Assembly: GCF_001874645.1 (NCBI RefSeq)
Contig: NZ_CP017887.1
Span: forward strand, 248,001-312,000
Reading direction: 5' to 3'
DNA: 64,000 nucleotides
From: Pseudomonas frederiksbergensis
GTDB lineage: Bacteria > Pseudomonadota > Gammaproteobacteria > Pseudomonadales > Pseudomonadaceae
Part shown: in pieces, positions 56,081 to 64,000 of the stretch
Numbering within the stretch: the first letter of the stretch is position 1
Layout of the letters: the number at the start of each line of letters is the position of its first letter
Translations under genes and position numbers: made by a program
Notes under the pieces: model-generated
Seen by the model: the letters and a program-made list of their open reading frames with translations, nothing else
Told to the model about the DNA's origin: nothing
Database searches by the model: none

Positions 56081-57165
56081 CCTTCTTTCAGCAGTTCTTC
56101 GAGGATGAGACGGCTGGCGAAAGCCGAGCCATAGGGCGAGATCAGATCATCGGCACGGCCATCGGCGAGGTTTGTGAACGCGTTAATGATCCGTTCATAA
56201 GACGCACCCACCAGTTGGTTCCAGCCCAACTCGACGGTCTCTACCCACTCGGTTTCATCGCGCATGGTGATGCATGGCACTCGGTAAAAAAAGGCTTCTT
56301 TTTGCACGCCACCGGAGTCGGTGAGAATCACCTTAGCGGTTTGTTCCAGAGCGACCATATCGAGAAACGCCAACGGCTCGACCACGCTCAGCGGCTCGAG
56401 CAGGTGTTCTAGCTCAAAGCCGCCAATCAGCTTACGGGTGCGCGGATGCAGCGGCAGCACCACCGGCAGTTCACAGGCGATGTTGGCTAGGGCGCGGAGA
56501 ATGTCGGTCAGGCGTTCACGTGAGTCGGTGTTCTCGGCACGGTGACAGGTGGCCAGGGCAAAGCCCTTCTCGCTTAGCCTCAGGATGCTGAGAATTTTGC
56601 TGTTGTCGCGGGCACGGTCGCGGTAGTACTGCGCCACATCGAACATCACGTCGCCAACGTTGTGCACGCCCCGATTCAAGCCTTCACGCGCCAGGTTATC
56701 GACGGCCAGTTGCGTCGGGCACAGCAGCAGGGTGGACACGCGGTCGGCCAGAATGCGGTTGACCTCTTCGGGCATGCGCATATTGAACGAACGCAGCCCG
56801 GCTTCTACGTGAGCGACCGGAATATGCAGTTTGGCTGCTGCCAACGCGCCAGCCAGCGTAGAATTGGTGTCGCCGTAGACCAGCACCCAGTCAGGCTTCT
56901 CGTCCAGCAATATCTGCTCAATGCCTTCAAGCATCCTACCGGTCATCACCCCATGGGTGCCCCCGGAGGCTTCCAGGTTGTATTTTGGTGCCGGGATCTC
57001 CATCGCATCGAAAAATATTTGGGACATATTCGGGTCATAGTGCTGGCCGGTGTGCACCATCACTTCTTCGATCTTGCCTGGGTGCTTGAGAATTTCCCTC
57101 GAAACAGCGGCCGCCTTGATGAACTGCGGGCGAGCACCAACGATAGTGACGATTTTGCAGGTCAT
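56077..57165 (-). CDS. wbpI: WbpI-type UDP-GlcNAc3NAcA 2-epimerase
   Basis: The 362-residue product is a non-hydrolysing 2-epimerase. It starts [20 protein letters not shown] and has MVHTGQHYDPNMSQIFF, VYGDTNSTLAGALAAAKLHI and VAHVEAGLRSFNMRMPEEVN, all conserved in WecB/WbpI. In the context of WbpA, B, D and E it should convert UDP-GlcNAc(3NAc)A to UDP-ManNAc(3NAc)A. It overlaps wbpE by four bases. A plain WecB role is the alternative, but the neighbours argue for WbpI. Confidence 0.92.
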   Translation of the reverse strand: MTCKIVTIVGARPQFIKAAAVSREILKHPGKIEEVMVHTGQHYDPNMSQIFFDAMEIPAPKYNLEASGGTHGVMTGRMLEGIEQILLDEKPDWVLVYGDTNSTLAGALAAAKLHIPVAHVEAGLRSFNMRMPEEVNRILADRVSTLLLCPTQLAVDNLAREGLNRGVHNVGDVMFDVAQYYRDRARDNSKILSILRLSEKGFALATCHRAENTDSRERLTDILRALANIACELPVVLPLHPRTRKLIGGFELEHLLEPLSVVEPLAFLDMVALEQTAKVILTDSGGVQKEAFFYRVPCITMRDETEWVETVELGWNQLVGASYERIINAFTNLADGRADDLISPYGSAFASRLILEELLKEG

Positions 57166-58256
57166 ACAGATAAACTCGCTTTCAGGGCGTTAACGACAAG
57201 CGTCTGGGTGGTCTCGTCGAGATACGGGTGCATAGGTAAGCTCATGACTTCACTAGCCACCAGATCGCCGACGGGCAAAATCGCCGATGCGTCGGCCACG
57301 GCCGGCTGGCGGTTCAACGGAATGGGGTAATGCACAGCAGTCGGCACACCAGTTTGCTGCAACTGCTGCTGCACGTGCTCACGGTTACTGACACGCACTG
57401 TGTATTGGGCCCAGGCGCTGGTGTTGTACGCTTGTACTTGAGGCGTGGTGGTGATGCCTTGCGCTTGCAGCAGCTGGTCATAACGACTGGCAGCGGCTTG
57501 GCGCAGTTCCAATTCCTCGGCAAATATTTCTAACTTGGGAAGCAGGATGGCCGCTTGCAGGGTGTCCAACCGGCTGTTCACGCCCACACGAATATGGTGG
57601 TAACGACGGTCTTGTCCGTGACGGGCGATCTGGCGCAATGCCACAGCCAATGCATCATTATTGGTAAACAGCGCTCCACCGTCGCCGTAGCAGCCCAATG
57701 GCTTGCTGGGGAAAAAGCTGGTACAGGCGATCGGGGTCAGGCTGCAGGAGCGGCGACCTTTATAGGTGGCCCCAAAGCTTTGCGCGGCATCTTCGATCAC
57801 GGTGATGCCATGGCGGCTGGCGACAAGGTTGATGGCGTCAAAGTCTGCGCACTGGCCGTACAGCGACACCGGGATGATGGCGCGGGTCTTGGTCGTGATT
57901 GCCGCTTCCAGCAGGGCCGGATCGAGGTTGTAGGTGTGCGGTTCGATATCGACATACACCGGTTTGGCGCCGAGCAAGGCGACCGTTTCGGCGGTGGCGA
58001 TATAGGTAAAACCGGGGGTGATCACTTCATCGCCAGGGCCGACGCCAATGGCCATCAAGGCGATCTGCAGAGCGTCAGTACCGTTGGCCACACTGATGCA
58101 GTGTTTTACCCCGACGAAGGCCCCCAGCTTGCTTTCCAACTCGGCTACTTCCGGGCCGAGAATGTACTGACCGTGGGCCAGTACACCGGCAATGCCGGCA
58201 TCGATACGCGCTCTGAGGCGCGCCTGTTGGGTTTTCAGGTCGATGAATTCGATCAT
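57162..58256 (-). CDS. wbpE: WbpE, UDP-3-keto-sugar aminotransferase
   Basis: The 364-residue product is a DegT/DnrJ/EryC1 PLP enzyme. I start it at the ATG at 58256 ([20 protein letters not shown]), overlapping the wbpD stop by four bases. It has [24 protein letters not shown] region ([20 protein letters not shown]), [20 protein letters not shown] and the PLP-binding Lys in [15 protein letters not shown]. It transfers an amino group from glutamate to the 3-keto sugar made by WbpB. Confidence 0.93.
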   Translation of the reverse strand: MIEFIDLKTQQARLRARIDAGIAGVLAHGQYILGPEVAELESKLGAFVGVKHCISVANGTDALQIALMAIGVGPGDEVITPGFTYIATAETVALLGAKPVYVDIEPHTYNLDPALLEAAITTKTRAIIPVSLYGQCADFDAINLVASRHGITVIEDAAQSFGATYKGRRSCSLTPIACTSFFPSKPLGCYGDGGALFTNNDALAVALRQIARHGQDRRYHHIRVGVNSRLDTLQAAILLPKLEIFAEELELRQAAASRYDQLLQAQGITTTPQVQAYNTSAWAQYTVRVSNREHVQQQLQQTGVPTAVHYPIPLNRQPAVADASAILPVGDLVASEVMSLPMHPYLDETTQTLVVNALKASLSV

Positions 58257-58837
58257 GCTGCCGGTTCCCTGCTTAGCGTTTCGCCCTGTAGGACGTACCG
58301 CGCACCGGTGTGTTCGCAAAGAGCGCTGCCTTCGCCATTGATGGGCAGCGGCAATTGCTCGCCGTACTCGCTCATCCAGCCGATCTGCTTGCCGGGCACG
58401 CCCACTACTAGGGCGTAGGCCGGTACGTTTTTGTTGACCACCGCACCGGCACCGACAAAGGCAAACTCACCAATGGTGACGCCGCACACGATGGTGCAGT
58501 TAGCCCCCAGCGTGGCGCCCTTGCCTACCAGCGTGTTGCGGTATTCGGCTTTGCGCTCGATCAGCGAGCGCGGGTTGTAAACGTTGGTGAAGACCATGCT
58601 CGGGCCACAGAACACACCGTCGCCGAGGGTGACGTTGTCGTACACCGAGACATTATTCTGAATCTTCACGTCGTCGCCGATCACCACTTTGTTGCCGATG
58701 AAAACGTTTTGCCCCAACGAGCAACCCTTGCCGATACGGGCACCCGCGCAAACGTGAACAAAATGCCAGACGCGACTACCGTCACCGATCTGCGCGCCCT
58801 CATCGACGACTGTGCTGGGATGAACCTGATAAGCCAT
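58253..58837 (-). CDS. wbpD: WbpD, UDP-sugar 3-N-acetyltransferase
   Basis: The 194-residue product is a left-handed beta-helix acetyltransferase. I start it at the ATG at 58837 ([20 protein letters not shown]); the upstream open part overlaps wbpB and is not family-like. Hexapeptide repeats run through [20 protein letters not shown] and [20 protein letters not shown]. It acetylates the 3-amino group to give the 2,3-diacetamido sugar. It sits between wbpB and wbpE, as in P. aeruginosa. Confidence 0.93.
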   Translation of the reverse strand: MAYQVHPSTVVDEGAQIGDGSRVWHFVHVCAGARIGKGCSLGQNVFIGNKVVIGDDVKIQNNVSVYDNVTLGDGVFCGPSMVFTNVYNPRSLIERKAEYRNTLVGKGATLGANCTIVCGVTIGEFAFVGAGAVVNKNVPAYALVVGVPGKQIGWMSEYGEQLPLPINGEGSALCEHTGARYVLQGETLSREPAA

Positions 58838-58844
58838 AGCTGCC

Positions 58845-59816
<972 letters not shown>

Positions 59817-59916
59817 TTAGCTACACAAGGCATGAACTATCCGGAAGAGCAAAAAAGCAGTGACTCACGCACTCTTAATCTATCTCCGTGCAGATCTTGC
59901 CTTGAGTGGCAGACCG

Positions 59917-61290
59917 TCAGGCCTTAATGATGTGCTCAGAAGGCGCGCGATACTTTCCGCGGCTGTCGACAATGAGGCGCGCCTTCGACCGGATAAGTTC
60001 GTAATCAAATCTGTCATGATCAGTTGCCAACACCACGGCATCGAAGGAGACCAAGTTTTCTGCTGTTAGCGGCTCGCTGGAAAGCTCGAAATGATGCTCG
60101 CGCATCTTAGGGAATACCAGGACGTGAGGGTCGCTGTAGGCCACGATGCCACCCTTAGCCTCAATCATCTCCATAATTTCCACGGAAGGCGACTCACGCA
60201 TGTCATCTACGTTCTTCTTGTAGGCGATACCCAACACCAGCACGCGACTGCCCTTGAGCGCCTTGCCATGGTTGTTCAAACCATCCATGAGCTTACCAAC
60301 CACGTACTCAGGCATGGCCTTGTTGACCTCGCCCGAAAGCTCAATGAAACGGGTATGCAAGCCGTACTCACGCGCCTTCCAAGTTAGATAGAAGGGGTCA
60401 ATGGGAATGCAGTGACCACCGAGTCCTGGCCCCGGATAGTAGGCGGTAAAACCGAAGGGCTTGGTGGCGGCAGCATCAACAACTTCAAAGATATCGATGC
60501 CCATGCAGTCAGCCACCACTTTCATCTCGTTAACCAGGCCGATATTGACCGCGCGATGGATATTCTCCAGCAACTTGGTCAGCTCGGCAGCCTTGGTAGA
60601 GCTGACAGGAACCACCCGATCGATAGCCTGCTCATAGAGCGCGATACCGACCTGCAGGCAGTTCGACGTATGGCCGCCGATAACTTTTGGAATGGTTCGC
60701 GTTTCAAAACTGGGATTACCTGGATCTTCACGCTCAGGCGAGTAAACCAAGAAGATATTCTCGCCCACCGTAAGGCCGCCCTCCTGAACGCGGGGCAGTA
60801 ACTCTTCCTCAGTTGTACCCGGGTAGGTAGTGCTTTCCAGTGAAACCACCTGCCCCGCGCGCAGATAAGGCTTGATCGCATTGGTGGTGTCGATCACGAA
60901 GCTCATATCCGGCTCGCGATACTTGTTCAGCGGAGTCGGTACACAGAGAATCAGCGCATCGCACTCACTGACTCGACGGAAGTCAGTGGTCGCCTCGAAG
61001 CCGGATGCACGAGCTTTGCTGATGCGCTCACAGGCAATGTGCTCAATGTAGCTCTGACCAGCATTGAGCTTGGCGACTTTATCGACATCAATGTCGATAC
61101 CGAGCACACGATAACCTATAGCGTTGTAGCGAAGCATCAGCGGCAGACCGACATATCCAAGCCCTACAATACCAACAACAGCTTCCTTACTTTTATACTT
61201 GAGAATACTTGACAACTGGCAACTGGCAACTGGCAACTGGCAACTGGCAACTGGCAACATGACTGGTAACATGACTTGCTTCGCCAGCAT
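59917..61290 (-). CDS. wbpA: WbpA, UDP-GlcNAc 6-dehydrogenase
   Basis: The core protein reads [20 protein letters not shown] (NAD site) and [15 protein letters not shown] (catalytic Cys) and ends PSEHIIKA. It oxidises UDP-GlcNAc to UDP-GlcNAcA, the first step of the pathway. The N-terminus is unusual. Several in-frame ATGs at 61308, 61290, 61272 and 61260 lie upstream of a 7-bp repeat that encodes [13 protein letters not shown], and the conserved protein only begins at [13 protein letters not shown] used 61290; the exact start is uncertain. It is first in the cluster. Confidence 0.85.
   Translation of the reverse strand: MLAKQVMLPVMLPVASCQLPVASCQLSSILKYKSKEAVVGIVGLGYVGLPLMLRYNAIGYRVLGIDIDVDKVAKLNAGQSYIEHIACERISKARASGFEATTDFRRVSECDALILCVPTPLNKYREPDMSFVIDTTNAIKPYLRAGQVVSLESTTYPGTTEEELLPRVQEGGLTVGENIFLVYSPEREDPGNPSFETRTIPKVIGGHTSNCLQVGIALYEQAIDRVVPVSSTKAAELTKLLENIHRAVNIGLVNEMKVVADCMGIDIFEVVDAAATKPFGFTAYYPGPGLGGHCIPIDPFYLTWKAREYGLHTRFIELSGEVNKAMPEYVVGKLMDGLNNHGKALKGSRVLVLGIAYKKNVDDMRESPSVEIMEMIEAKGGIVAYSDPHVLVFPKMREHHFELSSEPLTAENLVSFDAVVLATDHDRFDYELIRSKARLIVDSRGKYRAPSEHIIKA
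61214..61258. repeat. 7-bp tandem repeat at the start of wbpA
   Basis: The unit AACTGGC is repeated six times in a row (61214-61255), followed by a partial copy. On the coding strand it lies between the candidate ATGs and the conserved WbpA protein. Seven is not a multiple of three, so gain or loss of a unit would change the frame downstream. Confidence 0.85.
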
Positions 61291-61329
61291 CCATCCAAAA
61301 CGCTCCATAAACTCAAAGAAAAAATCCAA

Positions 61330-61815
61330 ATTTCTTGCAGGGCGGCGGTAAAAACGCCTTGTAAAACGCCCGCAGGGGCTGCCTCGCTCATTGACCGTGG
61401 CCAGCGCATCTCAGCACTAAGCGAGCAAGGCTGCGGCACTGACCAGCAATCAACCAGTGAAAAACAATGAAAAGTTATCAAGACAGCAAGAGCGGCCCTC
61501 ACACTCTATCTGCTCTACATTGGCGGATGAAGCTTCAGGCATCCGTCTTGAGAAGATCGCCCTCTGACGACGGTACTCTGCATTGCCCCACCCACTTGCC
61601 GACTCGTACTTTCACACATATCACAGTGATGTCGGACGGACGCTTCTGGCTGCACCGCCAATGGACACAACGCCGCCGCGCGCCCACCCAATCTCACAGC
61701 AATTGAGGCTGAGTTGAGTACGACTTACACTTGGCGGCGCCGAGATCCGCCGGCTCGCTCAGTACGAGCTGATCTGGTCTATAGTCAGTGGATTAGCCAA
61801 GTCAGGGGCTCAACA
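61330..61815. other. Leader region of the O-antigen cluster
   Basis: This gap between wbpA (minus) and the winged-helix gene (plus) should hold the cluster promoter. No ops/JUMPstart-like element was recognised. It contains an 18-base match (61478-61495) to 5341-5358. I see no supported gene. Confidence 0.45.
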
Positions 61816-62256
61816 ATGACAACACTAGACGAGCAATTAGAGAAGGCATTCATAATAGCCTCCTTCACTGCAAATCGCTTTCTCGTCGACCATATGCGAC
61901 GGGCCTCACACGAGCTAAATCTTGACTTGGAGTCCCTAATAATTCTGGGGGTTTTAGCTCATGCAAATATATCGACTTCCATAATTCCAGGACAGTCTTA
62001 CAAAAAACAAATGCCAATCTCGATCAACCCGATCAGGACAAGCGACATATCAGCAATATGCAACATCCCAAAAGAAACAACACGTCGAAAACTGAAAAAA
62101 CTAAAAGACAGGGGGATTATAAACAGGAACCATGAAGGCCTCTGGCTCATCAACCCTATCGGCATTGATGAAAAAACCAGATTATTCACCAAAGAAATGA
62201 TCAAGCGACTACTACAAACAGCCAAAAACATTGAAGCCATACTAGCGAGTCAGTAG
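61816..62256 (+). CDS. Winged-helix DNA-binding protein, unknown
   Basis: The 146-residue product starts MTTLDEQLEKAFIIASFTAN at the ATG at 61816, with GGGG seven bases ahead; the frame is open upstream but that part is not family-like. Residues about 76-115 (RTSDISAICNIPKETTRRKL then KKLKDRGIINRNHEGLWLIN) form a winged helix-turn-helix like MarR/DtxR types. It is divergent from wbpA, so it may regulate the O-antigen cluster. The DNA is AT-rich compared with its neighbours. Confidence 0.6.
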   Translation: MTTLDEQLEKAFIIASFTANRFLVDHMRRASHELNLDLESLIILGVLAHANISTSIIPGQSYKKQMPISINPIRTSDISAICNIPKETTRRKLKKLKDRGIINRNHEGLWLINPIGIDEKTRLFTKEMIKRLLQTAKNIEAILASQ

Positions 62257-62367
62257 GCAAACTGTAGTGACAGTAACTTTCACAGATAGCGACACACACC
62301 AACTTACGCGACACTAACCGAAAGTAAACAAGTCACCCCACACACCTTGAAACTGCTATTTAACCTA

Positions 62368-62850
62368 TCACTCAGCGCTTACCCCAAAGCAGCGCGTGCG
62401 TACAAGCTCCTTAACATAGAAGCAATTGCCCTCATCTCCTGAATAAATATTAATATAGGTTAACTCACCACCCACTTTCAAATAATAGACCTGACTGAAA
62501 GCATCATCATCACCGTCAAATGCCGGTGACAACTTCGTGATTGGCTCCGACCTTGCAGAGACCGTACGAGAAATGAAGTCACCGCCCATACGGCCGACAA
62601 CCTCGCGATAGGCAGACCTAGACCAACCCCAACTTTTTTGGAACTCCAAAAGGCCGGTCTTAAAAAAATTTATCCTTGAGGCCATTTTCACCTCATCGCC
62701 TGTACTTAGAATCATCTTGCCTTGGGCAAAAAAGCTACCAGATACTCGACTGTGATAGTTATTATAAAAAACACCAACGTTAAGCATGATCAATACTGCC
62801 AGAAAAACCCCTAGCAACCCACAGACTTTAAACCGCTTTATCGCAAGCAT
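62368..62850 (-). CDS. Small membrane-anchored protein, possible partner of the ToxR-like regulator
   Basis: The 160-residue product has one membrane segment at about 10-28 (VCGLLGVFLAVLIMLNVGVF) and a periplasmic domain ending in three Cys. No family is recognised. Its start overlaps the end of the ToxR/CadC-like gene by 13 bases. Such a small membrane partner directly after a ToxR-type regulator recalls ToxS, but similarity in sequence is not evident. The gap 62257-62367 shows no gene. Confidence 0.6.
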   Translation of the reverse strand: MLAIKRFKVCGLLGVFLAVLIMLNVGVFYNNYHSRVSGSFFAQGKMILSTGDEVKMASRINFFKTGLLEFQKSWGWSRSAYREVVGRMGGDFISRTVSARSEPITKLSPAFDGDDDAFSQVYYLKVGGELTYINIYSGDEGNCFYVKELVRTRCFGVSAE

Positions 62851-63641
62851 TCGGTAAACTCCTGCTCGGCGAGAAGATCAACCCTTGATGCATGAACATA
62901 GAAGGCTCCTGCCTTTCCTTCAGCCGAGAGACAGCTAATTTCATAGAAATCATGCATCTTGCTGAAAACAACGACGGCGCCCTGAACAGGCATCTCGGAA
63001 AGTTTAGCAATCGAAACCTTAAATCGCTCCCTCAGCCCCTCCGTGCCCCTTCCTCCATCGCCGACATAGATAAATCGGTTACCGTTCACAATTTCGCCCT
63101 GGAAATCAGGTCTTTTTAAAAATAACAATTCATAGTCGATTTGCCCATTTAGCAAAAACAACTGAAATAAACACAAAGCGCCCAACAAGGCCTCTTTCCA
63201 TCTAGAGAAAGAACCAAACACAACTGGCTGCAGCGCAGGCAGGACTGCTGACTCGGCCACAACAAGTTCACTCAATTCAACCACCGGCTCTCCCAGCAAG
63301 TATTCCGGATTAAACATATAGCCTCTACGGGGTACTGTCTGTATAACACTTTTGGATATTTCGTCATCCAGCACCTCACGAACCAATTTTATCGACTGGT
63401 TAAGATTGTTCTGCGAGACAACCCGGCCACTCCAAGCGTACCGAAGAATTTCTTCACGCTCGACCATTACACCCGCTTTAGAAATTAGCAACTCCAATAG
63501 CCTAGAAGAGGTATAGCCCAAGTCTATTTTTTCCAGTCCGCCTGCACCGACAACCCTTATCACCATCTGCGCCGGATAGAATTTAATTTTTCGGGCGTCT
63601 GATAGCGGGCTTTTAATAATAATTTCCTGAGTACTCATCAC
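62838..63641 (-). CDS. ToxR/CadC-like membrane transcriptional regulator
   Basis: The 267-residue product has an N-terminal Trans_reg_C winged helix (SSRLLELLISKAGVMVEREE, then VSQNNLNQSIKLVREVLDDE and VIQTVPRRGYMF), a linker, a membrane segment near 146-165 (KEALLGALCLFQLFLLNG) and a periplasmic domain. This is the ToxR/CadC layout, with DNA binding and sensing in one protein. Its ATG overlaps the stop of the EAL gene. It forms an operon with the gene at 62368. Confidence 0.85.
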   Translation of the reverse strand: MMSTQEIIIKSPLSDARKIKFYPAQMVIRVVGAGGLEKIDLGYTSSRLLELLISKAGVMVEREEILRYAWSGRVVSQNNLNQSIKLVREVLDDEISKSVIQTVPRRGYMFNPEYLLGEPVVELSELVVAESAVLPALQPVVFGSFSRWKEALLGALCLFQLFLLNGQIDYELLFLKRPDFQGEIVNGNRFIYVGDGGRGTEGLRERFKVSIAKLSEMPVQGAVVVFSKMHDFYEISCLSAEGKAGAFYVHASRVDLLAEQEFTECLR

Positions 63642-64000
63642 TGCACTTCAAATTTATTGGTATCATCCAGTCGCGCGACTGGAATATTACTGCCTGCATC
63701 GCGTCCAGCGCTCGCTGTCACGATGCCAATGAACTGCTCTGCAGGCATCGGTTTAAAATAGTAATAGCCCTGTGCATACTTAACCCCTACATCCAGCAGT
63801 GGATTGACCTGCTCGCGCCCTTCAATGCCCTCAGCAATCACAACAAGATCAAGGGAACGTGCGATTCTGATAATGTGCCACCACATAGTGTCTGCAGAGT
63901 ACATTTTATCTAGAGTAACAAAAGACTTGTCGATCTTGATAATATCAACCGGCAGCCGCTCCAAATAAGCCAGGTTAGAACTTCCCGCACCAAAATCATC
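63638..64000 (-). CDS. EAL-domain protein (C-terminal part, cut by window edge)
   Basis: The frame enters from the right edge as DDFGAGSSNLAYLERLPVDI and continues IKIDKSFV, then VVIAEGIEGREQ and GVKYAQGYYYFKPMPAEQF. These are the EAL-domain motifs of cyclic-di-GMP phosphodiesterases. The EAL triad itself is beyond the edge, so activity cannot be judged. The stop overlaps the ToxR-like start by four bases. A second cyclic-di-GMP protein, the cyclase at 41248, is in the window. Confidence 0.88.
   Translation of the reverse strand, partial: DDFGAGSSNLAYLERLPVDIIKIDKSFVTLDKMYSADTMWWHIIRIARSLDLVVIAEGIEGREQVNPLLDVGVKYAQGYYYFKPMPAEQFIGIVTASAGRDAGSNIPVARLDDTNKFEVQ

Overview
The window looks like a chromosome segment of a fluorescent-group Pseudomonas. 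The main reasons are the type VI secretion proteins, the WbpA/B/D/E/I O-antigen sugar pathway, the Pseudomonas-type NhaA, UspA and RND proteins, and generally GC-rich coding. Most genes are on the minus strand. No tRNA, rRNA or CRISPR array was seen.

Region by region. (1) 1-4521: T6SS core, read tssA-tssB-tssC-tssE-tssF (tssF runs off the left edge). (2) 4522-5461: junk with an IS5-type transposase remnant and a vestigial VgrG-like tail. (3) 5458-12121: hcp, then a translationally coupled module of vgrG, a DUF4123 adaptor, a lipoprotein (probable immunity protein) and a class 3 lipase (probable effector). hcp has a sigma-54-like promoter with three palindromes upstream. (4) 12.8-20.5 kb: a scrapyard of mobile DNA. 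It holds an IS3 element lacking its catalytic Glu, IS5/IS21/IS3 fragments, an XRE remnant, three inovirus Gp2/Rep-like sequences and an AlpA-type regulator. (5) 20.5-35.0 kb: secretion of a DUF305 protein and a beta-propeller, then ion and drug handling (UspA, a P-type ATPase, NhaA, an RND pump, a broken AmtB and a Kef-type antiporter). (6) 35.4-42.2 kb: signalling, with a response regulator-HDOD protein split by a G8 tract, a 1515-residue hybrid kinase and a REC-GGDEF cyclase. (7) 42.5-61.3 kb: an ABC-transporter-dependent O-antigen cluster on the minus strand. (8) 61.8-64.0 kb: a winged-helix regulator, a ToxR/CadC-like membrane regulator with a small membrane partner, and an EAL protein running off the right edge.

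The O-antigen cluster is the most coherent system. WbpA, B, E, D and I together form the known route to UDP-ManNAc3NAcA. An AsnB-type amidotransferase could amidate an acidic sugar, and three GT4 enzymes would build the chain. Wzm/Wzt would export it. A methyltransferase followed by a long coiled coil of 24-residue repeats has the layout expected of a chain terminator and length ruler, as in WbdD. A large lipoprotein of unknown type sits in the middle of the cluster. It has an N-terminal propeller, two copies of a beta-rich module and a C-terminal Cys-His-Asp transglutaminase-like domain.

The window also contains three simple-sequence tracts placed where copy number would decide the reading frame: two G8 tracts, each of which becomes one continuous gene if a single G is lost, and a 7-bp repeat at the start of wbpA. 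These are either phase-variation switches or, for the G8 tracts, sequencing errors. The sequence alone cannot separate these.
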